Positions 1-11,840 of a stretch of 64,000 nucleotides of DNA are shown piece by piece; position 1 is the first letter of the stretch; the number at the start of each line of letters is the position of its first letter. Below the pieces are notes generated by a model. It did not search any database and had not been told where the DNA came from. It saw only the letters and a list, made by a program, of their open reading frames with translations. Source of the stretch: Pagrus major (lineage: Eukaryota; Chordata; Actinopteri; Spariformes; Sparidae); assembly GCF_040436345.1 (NCBI RefSeq), contig NC_133235.1:21290660-21354659 (forward strand). Reading direction: 5' to 3'. A program made the position numbers and the translations under genes.

Positions 1-810
1 ACATCATGTTTTATGTCATAAAATTTTTTTTCTTATCTTATGTTAAAGCTGTTGTAAGTGTTGTCGTTTTAACTAATGTGCTGCCTGTTTTCCAGTTAGC
101 AATCCCCCCCCATGGATCCTGCTCTCTGTGCATTAACTAACAGGGCCGCCTCTTTATGGAGTTCTCTGTCCTGATTGGATAAAGTGAGCAGGGATACCAG
201 AAAATGCAATATTCTCTTTTACTGCATGAGCATGAGAGGAGATATATGGGTTACTGACTAAACAGTCTCTAACAGTGATTACTGTTGGAATATAGAGCTA
301 TTAACACTTACTTACTTTTAATAAAACATAAATTCAGGACTCATTCCTGCGGCACTCTATAGGCTACGTAACACTACTGCAATAACTTCATTCACAAACA
401 AACCAGGCTTGTTTAAATGGACAATAAAAACATGTCACGTTGTGTTTACCAGCAGCACTCCAAATGCAGAATGCAGTATTTTTTTTAAATTATTATGCAG
501 CTTTTATAGTAATCATCTTTCAGTAAAGTATCAGCCAGAGAGGACATAAAATGAAGGCATTACAACCGTCTTACATTTCACCAGTTTGTTAGTCCGCTTA
601 AGAACATGAAACCCTTTTTTCTCAACTTCACTGCTTATGCAGGTAATGCTCTCTGCTTTTGTAGGGCAGAATAGTTCATACTACAAGTTGTATTATCCCA
701 TCAGGGGTTTTAAAAAGAAGTTGGGGAATTATCGGATGAAAAGTCAGGATATTTGTTCTCTTTTGTGAAGTATAAATCCCATGTATGATTATTGCAGCAT
801 CTGGATGATC
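1..810. other. Intergenic sequence, no gene seen
   Basis: This is AT-rich unique-looking sequence with many stops in all frames. I see no splice-flanked open stretch, RNA gene or repeat end that I can name. It could be distal flank, or an intron of a gene lying off the left edge. Confidence 0.6.
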
Positions 811-1062
811 TCAAAGAGAAAGAACAGATGTATTAAATTGCTCTTTGGTGTCTATATTCTTCCCGTAACCTTGTTTATTTGCCGCATTAGCATAATCAAA
901 TATTGCATCAAACACCATCGTCTTATCATTGCATTGCTTGTACCTGCGAAGTGTTGATGTTATTTCTTCTATTGAGACACACTTATTGCAGCACGATTCA
1001 TTGGGGACATCAAAGCCTCTGTTCTCTATGTAAAACAGCAGAAAGGCTCTCGGCAGCTTCAT
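811..1062 (-). other. Unassigned 83-codon ORF with a CC...C cysteine pattern
   Basis: This ORF begins with ATG, has an in-frame TGA four codons upstream, and is open for 83 codons in a region otherwise full of stops. It has a basic-hydrophobic start (MKLPRAFLLFY), then ESCCNKC, a stretch ending YKQC, and a hydrophobic strand-like MVFDAIFDY. The paired cysteines followed about 19 residues later by another resemble exon 2 of a CC chemokine. The fourth cysteine and the C-terminal tryptophan of that family are absent, and I found no partner exons. A possible donor (AACAAG|GTTACG) lies inside it. It may be a degraded exon or chance. Confidence 0.2.
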
Positions 1063-4000
1063 ATCTGTAGCTCAGTCAATTGCCACTTCAGGATGGATCT
1101 GGGATTCCTGCCGCACAACAAAATGTATAAACATGTCACATTGTCAAATCTATCTGCTGATACAGTGTCGCTCTTCAAACATGAATTTATCATAACTACA
1201 TTAAATGAAGAGAAATGCATTAAAAAAAAATCTCTGTGTGAGAAACGCTTCTGATTGCGTCACCTTATCTCTCTCTGTGTAGTGAAAGGGTTATTTGACA
1301 TTATAGGCTACAGTATATAATGGAAATGCTGGATTTCATCTTTCACCTTCGTATCAAATTATTAATTAACAGCATTCACTATTCATGCTTTTCACATCTA
1401 CCACTGCATGGACATTTAAATGCAGCAGCTAGTGTATTCTCAAGTGAAGGATTTATTAATAAAACAACCTAACCTGTATTTATGCAGCGGGCAGTAAAAA
1501 TAAAAGCCCTGTCACTCGTCTGACATTCACACCAAAATCCAGAAATAACAGAGGCCGCGGTGAGATTAAAATCAAGGAAACAGCACTTTCTTGTTGCTTT
1601 CAGTTAAATCATTTAATGTTCATCTTTCAAGTATGTGTGTGTGTGTGTGTGAGGAGCAGAGGTGGGGAGGCAGATAAATTCTGGTGCATGGGTGGAAGTG
1701 GATTATAGCCAACAAGTTCAAATTGAGGACTATTTTTGCATTGTTCACAGTGAGTGATTGCTGAGTGTGGGGCCTTAGTTATGCTGACTGCAGAACTATA
1801 AATAATATTTTACTGTGGTGAGGATGTGTGTGTGTCCGTTAGCATGACATCTGGGCTTTAATTCTGGGGGAAAAATCCCATATCTGCATGATCCTACTAA
1901 CGCAAGCCATCTGAAGAGAATACAGATGAGAGATGTTCCCTCCATTCCCACAACCTCCTTCAACAACAGCGCATTGCAACACACAGTGACCTTGGCTGAT
2001 TAAACAATCCGCTTTGGTTTGTATGCTGAAGCCCTGCCTTCTATATGTGACTGTAGCGTCCGTGCATTGAGCACCTACAAACGTGCTGGAGTGTGAATTT
2101 GAAATGAAACATTTCAATAGTGGAGCACGGCTCCTGCATGAGGCTTGTTTGTGGATTGATATGTATGCATATGATGAAGGGGGATATGCAGATCAATAGG
2201 ATTTCATTGCACGTGGCCTGTGGGATTTATTATCATCACTCATTTTAATGAGGTAGCATGTGATAGGACAACAAGATCACTAAGAGTAATGTTCCACGGG
2301 GAGAGTGCAAAGACCGCCACCAGATGGTTCAGTTGGGGAATGTCTTGAATACCAAACAGTCTTTACAAACAGAATCCTTTTACTTGCAAGGTTAGGCAGC
2401 ATAATTTCTGCCATGTTTACAGAAATAGACTTGAAACGGCCTATTAGAGGGTTTGAGCCAAAAAAAAGGGAAGCAAAACGGATGATGTAGCACACTCTAG
2501 CCCACGCCACATACTCAGGAAAACACATGATGATTTATGTACAGTGCGAGGGAACATAACTCTCTCACACGATTGCCACAGTGGACTAATATCTTCACGA
2601 AAATAATGTTGTTTAGGAGTCTCTGCTGTGGGCATGTTAAATGTCTGCATCATAACATTTCACATTGCAGTGCTGAAGATATACAGTATCGCGTGGGCCA
2701 GACTGATCCCTGTTTTAATTTCATAGCAAATTGTTGGCTCTTTGAAGCCTTCAGTTACCACATGGTGACGCTGGAAATGGTCTATTTAATACCTGTTATA
2801 TTGTCACTAGACCCACCAGTCCTTCAACTGCCTCGAGCCCTCTGTGAGATTGGAGACGAACAAAGGGAATATGAATTAAGTCTGTAACTGAGCTGGCCCC
2901 TGGCATACTGAATTGTAAATGCAGCGGTGCTTTATGAGCCTTTCATACATTTTGGGTCTGATCATTTTTGGTCTTAATTACGATGGTAGCAGGCAGACCT
3001 GGGCTCCAAAAAGATGTTGAACACAGGAAGCAGAGCTATCAGGAGGTTTTAAAAAAAAACCCGAGATGAGTGGAGAATACCACTCCCACATTCTATATTT
3101 ACAAAGGGAGAGCTGGAGTGAAGACGAATACTGAAAGATCAGAAAGTATTCCTGGAATCGGCAATGTCTCGAGCAGTATGTGTCAGAAGCCCAGTGCAGA
3201 CTTCTCAGCTCTGATTTTAAGCTATTTAACAACCCCATTCCCTGCTGAACACTGGTACCTTAGGCCAAAACTGTCTCCCGTGTGTCCAAGGCGAAATTTA
3301 GAGCTATTTGAAAACTGTAATAACGTGAAAGGGGTTTAAATCCAGACACAGTCACATCTTGTTAAGGCAGACACAGTGCATGAACTGCAGGTTTGCGATG
3401 GCTAAATATTTAGAGCGGAGGCAGCAGTCGTTTTATTTGCTTGAAACACACAACCGCAGTCTGCTGTGCCGATGCCAAACAGTCTCGGAAAAGCTCAGGA
3501 GTGGGAACACAGAACAATAAAAAAAGTTATAAACTGTCACCAACGTAGAAACTCTATTGATGAGGCTGATAGTAAAAATAATACAAAGCCACGCTAAAGA
3601 TAAAAATAAGCAGCAGCTGGCTGACAGGGTGAGTCGTGCTCTATGCTGAGAATGAATACAGACTTCAGGTTGAGTCAAAAACCTGCCCAAGATTAACCTG
3701 ATAAGACTAGTATCATCTATGAAGTCATTTTCAATTCGACATATCTGGAAAACTTCCACACAAACCAGCCAACAAACCACTTAACCTGTAGCTCGCTTTA
3801 ATTGAATTGTACATTTAGATACCATAGGTTTTCTGCTAACACCATGAGGAGCCTGTCAGCTACCTTTTTTTTTCCAGGTTCAAGGACACTTTAGGACAGC
3901 AGGATATTGCTATGTGTAACCAGTACTGAAAGCTTTTGCAAACCAAGCAGGAGCACGGCCAAGAAGAAAAAGGGGCCCGAAAAAAACTTCAAACAGATTG

Positions 4001-4850
4001 ATGAAACATCATCAAAATGAGAGTTCCCCCTCAGCGTACTCATCCCTGCTCTCACAGACATTACAGGCACTCCAAAAGCTGCTGTCTGTGGAATTGACAA
4101 GCAGTGCCAGGTCGGGTGTTTGATCTCAGTCGTAATCATTACGATGCTCTTAATTGATACAGGTTTGTCCCCTACTGCTGCAGGTCCAGGTGAAACATTT
4201 GATCCGTGCTCCCTGAGGTAAACCTGTCCCTGGTAGGTGCTTCTGTCTACCTGTCACCTCTGTCCCTGCAGGCGAAAACAAACATCTGAGACGGCAGAGT
4301 GAGAAGCAGTCTGTGGACATTTCTGCAGGACAGTACCTTCGTTTTTTGTGCATTTCATTTCAATTTAAACTAACTTTATTTCAGACACATAGGTTCATAA
4401 CTGTATAAAATAATGAATACAATACAAGGACAACAATGAAAAGATATAGTCATTACAGTTCATAAGTCCACAGTGATTAAATCAGATAGACATCTGTTCC
4501 AATGTTCCCAAAAAACAAGAGGAGCGCCTTGTAGACTCAGTTCAAGCCATTATGATCACATTTACTACTGTATTAAATGTGTATATTCTGCCAAACATTT
4601 CCCAAAGCACATCACAGAGTTTTATATTGATCAATGTGTTTTTAATGCTTTCTGGGGAGCCCCTGTTTACTGTTTAATGTCAGTTCAGTTTGAAAATGAA
4701 TTTGCATAGATTTGAGACCTGCCTCAGAGAGTTAGATAGCTTTGAAATGTATTCCAGGTGGCGCCTTCAAGTTCTGATCCAAACCTGGACTACTGTTAGC
4801 TGCTTCTGCATAGTCAGAATAACCCAGGATACAGAGGACACATTGTTCTG
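1063..4850. other. Intergenic block, mostly unique sequence
   Basis: No gene is supported. The only simple repeat is a short (GT)n run near 1632-1650. The stretch from about 1,800 to 4,350 is less AT-rich than its surroundings and has overlapping short ORFs on both strands, none resembling a protein I know. It includes homeobox-type cores such as CATTTTAATGA near 2,242. On the minus strand, near 4,366-4,400, a CTGAAATAAAG-like string resembles the 3' tail of some fish LINEs, but I could not confirm that. Confidence 0.5.
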
Positions 4851-4898
4851 AGGGCTGTGATAGTATTAGTTTTTTTGCTTTTACACTATCACAGCCCT
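4851..4898. repeat. Perfect 14-bp inverted repeat with 20-nt loop
   Basis: The arm AGGGCTGTGATAGT at 4851-4864 is exactly complementary to ACTATCACAGCCCT at 4885-4898. The loop is T-rich. In RNA either strand would give a stable stem. It could be a transposon relic or a chance palindrome. The stem is too short for a typical microRNA precursor. Confidence 0.85.
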
Positions 4899-7800
4899 TT
4901 TTGATATTTTTAATGCTCCATGACTAGTTACCCTCATACAAATATAATAAGCAGCCTAATGTAACTATTTTAATTACTTCATTAAAGTAATGTAGCATTT
5001 TACATTTAATTAATTTTTGATTAGTTTTCTACCAATTGTTTTAAAGTGGCCAATAAAGCTTAATAAAACATAAATATGTAGCCCACTGGACAGGCACAGA
5101 CAAAATAAAGAGCTGAATTACGTCTTAAGCAGACAAGAATATCATTTAAATCAATCAATCAAACCGATGCGAGCAATGCACATTGATTTTGACAGACAAA
5201 GAGAGTCAATCAAAAACAATGCTAGACATTTGAGCGCATACTGTCCAATGAATGTCTATAGCTGAGCTCTATAAGTAAGCCATCTAACCCTTGATGGTGT
5301 CACACTCAAATTAGTCCCCACCACTTTGGTGACCCTTGTTTTCCAGAAGTATGAAAAAGAAAGCCATTCCTGCATGGCTAAAAGACACAAAGCAGCATAA
5401 TTAATGTTAACTTACAGTTTCTAATCAAAATGTTGATGATTACCAACATTTAGGTAATTAAGGGGTTACATCTGAATATATTATCTGCTGTAAAAAGCTT
5501 ACATGTAAGATATAATGACATATTTTTCCTCAGTAACTGCAACAGATTACAATTACATCTATTTGGTTATTTAATTACATGTGTACAGCTCTTGTATCAC
5601 TGGAACGCTGACAAACTGCCGAATTCATACACAGATATTTACCATGTGTCCAAAAACTGGACATACAATCGAACAACTCAAAAGCATTAAACATTTAATG
5701 CAACAACAAAAAACAAAACAAAAAATGGTCTAAAACTTTATGACACAAATGTGACAAAATGAGGCATTTCTGAAGAATTTATGTAAGTAACCACATGTGG
5801 CATGCTTTGCTATAGTGACTGTTAACAGCCTGTAAACAAAGGGAGTGAAAACTGGGCAAAAAAGCCTTTGGTTTAAAGAATTAAAGCTGCATGAAGTGAT
5901 TTATGACCACCGGGGGGCAGAAGGACTCCAATGCGAGTACAGCCCTGGGATAATATCTGCTTATCACGTTAGCAAAATTACAAATTGAGAACACACACAG
6001 CAACAATGCTGTTTCATAGATTTCTTCAATTTTACGTAAGTATGTAAGTAAGTAAGTATTCAGTCACCTTTAATCTCTGCCTTTGTCCACAAAATTCTGT
6101 AAAAAACATATTGATGTTTAGCTTTCTCTGTGCTCAAATTTCCTCTCCAAAACCGAAACAATGAGCTAAAAACATCTGCAACCTATGAACTAGAGGCTGG
6201 ATGGGTCTTATTCCTATTAATTCAGTGTAAAACTGGCAGGTTAAACGTCATTTTAATTCACTTCACTTGATGAAAATATGAATTTTGAAGCTCCATGCAT
6301 TAAGACATTTGCAGCTAAGCAGCTGAAGTCTGATTGTTGGAGCTTCCCATCAGCACTTGAAAACATTTTAAAAACAATCCGAGCCTTTCAAGTGCATTAC
6401 CGTGCAACCATTAACATATCCTTGACTAAGAATAATGATGACTAAACGTCCATTATGATGGATTACCCTTTTCAAGCAAGTCTCTGATGTTGATTTTCAT
6501 ACCATACTGAAATGAGCTGAAACCAGTAGCTGTCTGGGAGGTAGAAAAAATGCATTCATCAATCCGAAAGCATATGGGAGCAAGCCAAAGAGGGGTCAAA
6601 GGTCAAAGGCTGAAAAGTCAAGGAGGGTTGACTTCTGAGACTTATGGTGAGCTGTCACTAAATTTGTACAACCTGTGTGAGAAAGTGGGTCAAAAACTTC
6701 GACTCCGGTACGACCGCGCAGTGTGGTTACGCCCTTTCATGTAAAACCATAGTGAGTCATGACAAGTCGTTTGTCATGATGATCTTATATAGTCTAAATC
6801 CAGCGCCATAAATGATTACGACCAGTGTCATGTCTTATCAGTTCTGGCATTACATAGGCTTTACGGCACGACTGCTCAGGTTTAATATTATCATAGGTCA
6901 TTTACTGCTCTGTTTACATTGCTTTGAAGGATTTATGTCCGGCCTACTCACTGTCCAGTATTCAAGCAAAAGGGGCTTACGTCGGCCCCAGAAGTGGAAA
7001 GAGTGGGGATGGAAACAGTTGAGTTGAGGGTAACACTCAGTTGCTCAGTTGGGGCGGGGGAGGCAGACATTTAAAAGAGCTTACTGCTGTAGCTTTCACT
7101 CTGGCTTTGATTGTCTTTGCTTTGATCTGGTTTGGGGCGGCCATGTTGTGCAGTGTTATCCTCCCATAATCTCTGCCATCTCTGTAACGCTGCAGTGGAA
7201 AAGACACTGACTGGGTTTCACTGTCTCTGCGCTGCTTTGGCCAATATTTTCATCCCTCACAGTAAGCATGAATCGCCTCATCTATGAATAAAAACTGGAG
7301 AAAAATCTTCTGAAGGAACACTGAATACATAAAAAAAAAACTCCCTCTTGGTTCAGTCTGTCGAGGAAGAAGGCAATAATACAATTCTTTGAAAAGGAAT
7401 AACCAAGTATGACTCAGGCAAGGTGACCTGGACCTTTCTTGCAGTTCTTTGCACTAAGACTTCCTCATGCATGCCCTGTTTTGTTAATGAGTCAACCCTG
7501 CACTTAATCAAATGCAACATTACCTTCCCTTCAGCAACTAAAACAGTGCAGAACAGAGAGGCACTAAAGCACAACTTCAAAGGGATATTGTGCATCCCTC
7601 CCAAATTAGCTGCCTGTGCAACTGTCTGAGCACTTTGAGACCATCCTCTGTTGGTAAGAATACATTATCTTGTGGTTGTGAAATTACAGGCATTTATGTT
7701 GTAGTGCAGCCACTGAGCCTGCCAAAGGACAAAATACTTGGATATTCCCTGCGTGAAGCTGCAAAAGAAACCTGAAAAAAGACTGAATAGAGACAAATCT

Positions 7801-8860
7801 GTATGGTTTTCAGATCAACATCCCCAGACAGTATATATATATGATACCTCTAGATGCCCAGAGCTCACAGGAAGAGGGCACCAAGCTGCAAACACAAGCA
7901 TCAATACTTCCCAGCTGCAAAACAGAAAAATGGGAAGTGAACATAAGGCGTGTTCTGCATACTTACAGCTCATGTTTCCCTCCTTGTTTCTCCTCCCGTG
8001 TCAAGTTTGGAACGTCTTATTAAAGCCGATAAAAAGATTTAACTTCATGTAAGTTACAAAATCAGACTTCAGGCCTTTGCAACAGGTCATTTGAGCCTCT
8101 TGTCCGTGATCCAAAGTACATATTCAACAGGAATATATTCACTGGGAGAGCTGTCATGCGTGTTGACACACACTTGGAAGACCTTCTGCAGTTTGCACAT
8201 GATTTGTATCACCTGCATATCATTAAATCCTGAGCGTTTGCTAGCAGTGTGTGAGCTACAACAAAGACAGGCCCTACATCATGCTGAAATATCTGATCGG
8301 TCTGCAGCTGAGGACAATACAACACAGTCCTCCCAGTGGCGTTTTTTTTTCTTAATTACATAAACAAATGCATGATTAAAAGTTGTACTGAAGCTCTACG
8401 CCAGCTGTTTGAGGCAGGCTGACACAGCTGTATACATGTGTCTTTGCACACTAAATCAAATGTCCCATTGTGCTCATCTGGAGTGAATTAGGTGCAGCAA
8501 GGGAGGGGGACCTCAAGGCTTTGATATACAGGGGAGGAAATGGGTAATGTCCTGGAACCACATGGAACATCCTAATAGGAGCTGGTGACTGATAAGAAGG
8601 AGATAACCAGATCATCTCTGTCTCTGTGCAACCTGCAACCTTTCCTTTCCCGAGTTCATTCTTTAACACTCTCACAACCTTGAAATAGACTGGATTTTTA
8701 ACACATTAAGACAAAATTTGCTCTGATTTTTTATTCTGTAAAGCTGTAATAAATCAGGTTTAGCTGTAAAATTCCTCATGCAAGCAGTGCCAACCCACCA
8801 CACCCAGAGAGAATAACATAAAATGACTGATTTTTAAGCAGAATGAGTCAAAAAAATGTA
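4899..8860. other. Intergenic sequence, no gene seen
   Basis: This is AT-rich sequence with only short ORFs (up to about 100 codons near 7,740-8,050) that have no coding character: no splice-site framing and no recognisable domain. There is a short GTAA/GTAT-rich microsatellite-like run near 6,040-6,060. Confidence 0.55.
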
Positions 8861-8861
8861 C

Positions 8862-9201
8862 TCTCCAGGTCTCAGTAATCTTAAAATGATAGACGTGAGC
8901 TTGCCATTGCAACGCTGTTGGTTTGAATCCCAGCAAGAGGAAGGAAATTTAAGGATCCAGTGACAAGCAGAAGCTAGAGAGCTGCAAATATCACACACCC
9001 CACTCTCTATAAATTCAGTTGATGTGCTGTGGAGGAAGGCACTCAAGCCCCAACCACTGGAGTGGAGTTGGTCGGTAGCCAACAGAGGAAATCTGTGGTT
9101 GTACTAGGCAGCTCCTGTGTGAATGTGTAGCAGGGTGTGTCTGAAATGCAGCCACTCTACCCAATATTTCAATTGCCTGGACAAATAAAGGCTTAAAATA
9201 G
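8862..9201 (+). repeat. tRNA-derived SINE copy (probable)
   Basis: A pol III B-box-like string, GGTTTGAATCCC, sits at about 8928-8939, preceded by a degenerate tRNA-like head. The far end reads CTGGACAAATAAAGGCTTAAAATA, close to the usual 3' end of tRNA-headed fish SINEs. The body between (GTGTGAATGTGTAGCAGGGTGTG) fits the same family. The A box is poor, so this is an old copy. The exact ends are uncertain. Confidence 0.55.
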
Positions 9202-10198
9202 TGTGAGAGTTACATTACAGGGCATTTTTGTAAACAAGTGAAGCTAGATGTATGGCTGAAGATCATCATAATAATTATCATGTGTGTTGTTAGAATGTGT
9301 CAGGCTGAAATAACGCAGCACAGTCTATAGTTACAGATCCAAACAAACCGAATCCGAACACAGGAAAGATATGGCTTTTCATTCATTCATTTAAGGGCAT
9401 AAATCATTCCCTTTGAAGCACAGCCGAGCCTGTTTGCAAGGAACACAAGAAAGGCAATATGGAGAGCAGCTGGTCAGCTGGGATGAACATGACATGCTGT
9501 TTGCTTGGGAAGAAAATAGAAAAGAAAGGAGAAATGAGGAGATAAAAGAGTGAAAACAGATGAGCGTCACATTCAATATCCAAAATATCTCCTCACAGGC
9601 GAGCACGCATTTTCGGTGAACAACAACATGAAGGGCTGTACTTTATTTGATGAGTGAAAAACTCTTGGACAGCTATGGATGCACAAAGTACTGCTTTGCC
9701 CTAACCATCAGACATACCACAGCTCTAACAGGACACGCAGCGCTGTCACATGTTTGTCGCAAAAAAGTGCAACGTGCTTACAAGAGAAAGCTGTGTTTGT
9801 AAATCTAAAATTCGCACAGCAGACGACCAGCAGACTTGCATCAGTCAAATGCAATGTAATTAGGGATAACTAACCACAATGAACTTAAATCAACAAATTA
9901 AATCAAGTCCCTGTGACTGTGGTCAAGGCAAAAAAACAGCACTGCACTTACTGACGCAGGCTTTCATCACAGATTATGTAACAGAGATCTGCTGCCCTCT
10001 TGTGTCATAAAGGATCATTTCAACACATCTTGATGATGTGCAACTAGAAATTTTACACTATAAATTTGACTTTTATTTGTTTTATTTGCACACAGACAAC
10101 CTGGACTCAGTGGATTTCACCGCAGCTTTAAAATTGTTCAGTGATACAATATTCTGAAGTTTACTTTCAGTGTGTCGATTGTTCCATGCAGTTTATAT

Positions 10199-10700
10199 CC
10201 GGTGGTGGAGGAAGTATTCAGATCATTTACTCAAGTAAAAGTAAAAACACAACACTGTAAAAGTCCTTCATTTAAAATGTCTCACAAGTACTGTCAGCAA
10301 AATGCACTTAAAGTATTAAAGGTATAGGAACCCAAATGCAAAAAATTACCTCCAGTGTTTTAGTATTAGATATCATAGGTCATGTTATATGATTATTATT
10401 ATAAAACTGTATCATTAATGTGTAAATAGCATTTTATTGTTGAAGCTGGTTGAGATGGAAATAACCTGAATGATCTTATTACTATTTTGTTATTATACCA
10501 GTATAATCTGGAGCAATGCATAATATATTATGAGATTATATGTTTTGTGTATAAAATCTTAATCTGAAAAGTAACTTGTAACAAAACCTGTCAAATAAAT
10601 GTAGTAGAATCAAAAGTACAATGAAAAAGTATAAAGGATTATAAAGTTGTATAAAATGGAAATACTCAAGTACCTCAAATTTGTATTATCTATAATACTT
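10199..10700. repeat. AAGTAAAAGTA-type dispersed repeat
   Basis: The block opens with GGTGGAGGAAGTATTCAGATC and TTTACTCAAGTAAAAGTAAA, then recurring AAAGTA/AAGTAC words. The closing part, near 10,600-10,700, repeats the theme in inverted sense (TACTCAAGTACCTCAAAT). I know this family as very common in percomorph genomes, probably a small non-autonomous DNA element. The same words recur at 11,688, 20,225, 29,810 and 57,880 in this window. Confidence 0.6.
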
Positions 10701-11014
10701 AGTTTCATCACACTGTACTTTATTGTCTGACCAAGAAAAGTGACATTCAAGAGTTTCATTGTCTCGCAGTTTAAATGAAAGCCGGCCCAAATCTGCCATT
10801 CTGAATGTAAATAGGTGAAAAACACACAATATTAATTAGCTTGACGTTTGCTTAAATGTTCTGTAAAGTGTTGATGACAAACTGAGAAATAGTGGGAGAG
10901 TTTGGCATAAAAAAAAAAATATTTCTTTGAGAAAGTGCGGTTAAAGAACACATATCAAGGTCAATGTGTTTTGTGGGTCAATATTTTCACATATTAAACA
11001 TAAAAGAAAGTGTA

Positions 11015-11210
11015 AAGCTTAGTCAATTAGTAGATTAGTTGATCAACATAAAATAAATATGTACTTTAAATCAATTACTCATTTAAGTCATTTTAAAAAA
11101 TACAAATGATTCTCTTTTCATTTTATGCTTTTCTCTGTTTTGTATCATTGTAAATCAAATATCTTTAGGTTTTCCCTTTAGGTCAGACAAAAAAAGACAT
11201 CTGAAGATGT
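11015..11210. repeat. Fragment of AGCTGCAAC-ended dispersed repeat
   Basis: The string AGTCAATTAGTAGATTAGTTGATCA, followed by an ATCTTTAGG...GACAAAAAAAGACATCTGAAGATG stretch, matches the interior of the complete copy at 25,092-25,380. Neither terminal repeat is clear, so this is a truncated relic. Confidence 0.5.
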
Positions 11211-11687
11211 AACCCAATAATGATAATAATGATAATGACTTTAAAGTAACTGTTGCAGAATTAAAAATACAAAGTGTATTCAACACATGTTAACCCATTG
11301 TAACATATTTCATGGGGAGAGTCCATAAATAAACCTATCTGAGGAACAGTGTCATGACTAAGATCAGGCTGGGCAGTAAGCCTACATTCAAAAAGGAAAC
11401 AGGATCTTCAGACACCTTATCAAAATATGACAGCTGGCTGAGGGTGTCAGTGAAGGAGGGAACCTCCCAGCCCACATGTCGATGATAATTAGACCCATGG
11501 TATCTGCACAGGGATGAGCACTTCTGCCCTCCCAACCACAAGTACTATAGAACCTACACTCTACATTACCTGGAATGCTTAGGCTTATCCCTGGTCATCC
11601 AATCATTTCTAAACTAAACTTGCTGCTGTTAGACTTCACAACATGGGCTACTGACCCTCCGGGCTTTAAATAGTCAGTGATTATGTA

Positions 11688-11840
11688 ATACAAGTATTCA
11701 GATTGATCATTTCAGCAAAAGTAAAATACAGTGGCACAATGTAGAAATACCCAGCCCTGCTTTAAAAAATGCACTTCAGCAACTTTATATAAAGTAAATA
11801 TTATCATCAAACTGTACATCAAAAGTAAAAGTAAGTGATT
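11688..11840. repeat. AAGTAAAAGTA-type repeat fragment
   Basis: It reads ACAAGTATTCAGATTGATC, then AGCAAAAGTAAAATACAGTGG, and ends AAAAGTAAAAGTAAGTG, in the same order as the block at 10,199. It is diverged and short. Confidence 0.5.

Noticed and set aside
2537-2887. 116-codon plus-strand ORF in the desert
   Set aside because: No similarity I recognise, no splice sites in register, and competing ORFs on the other strand over the same block.
8928-8939. A functional tRNA gene
   Set aside because: Only a B-box-like string is good; the A box and cloverleaf are poor and a SINE body follows.
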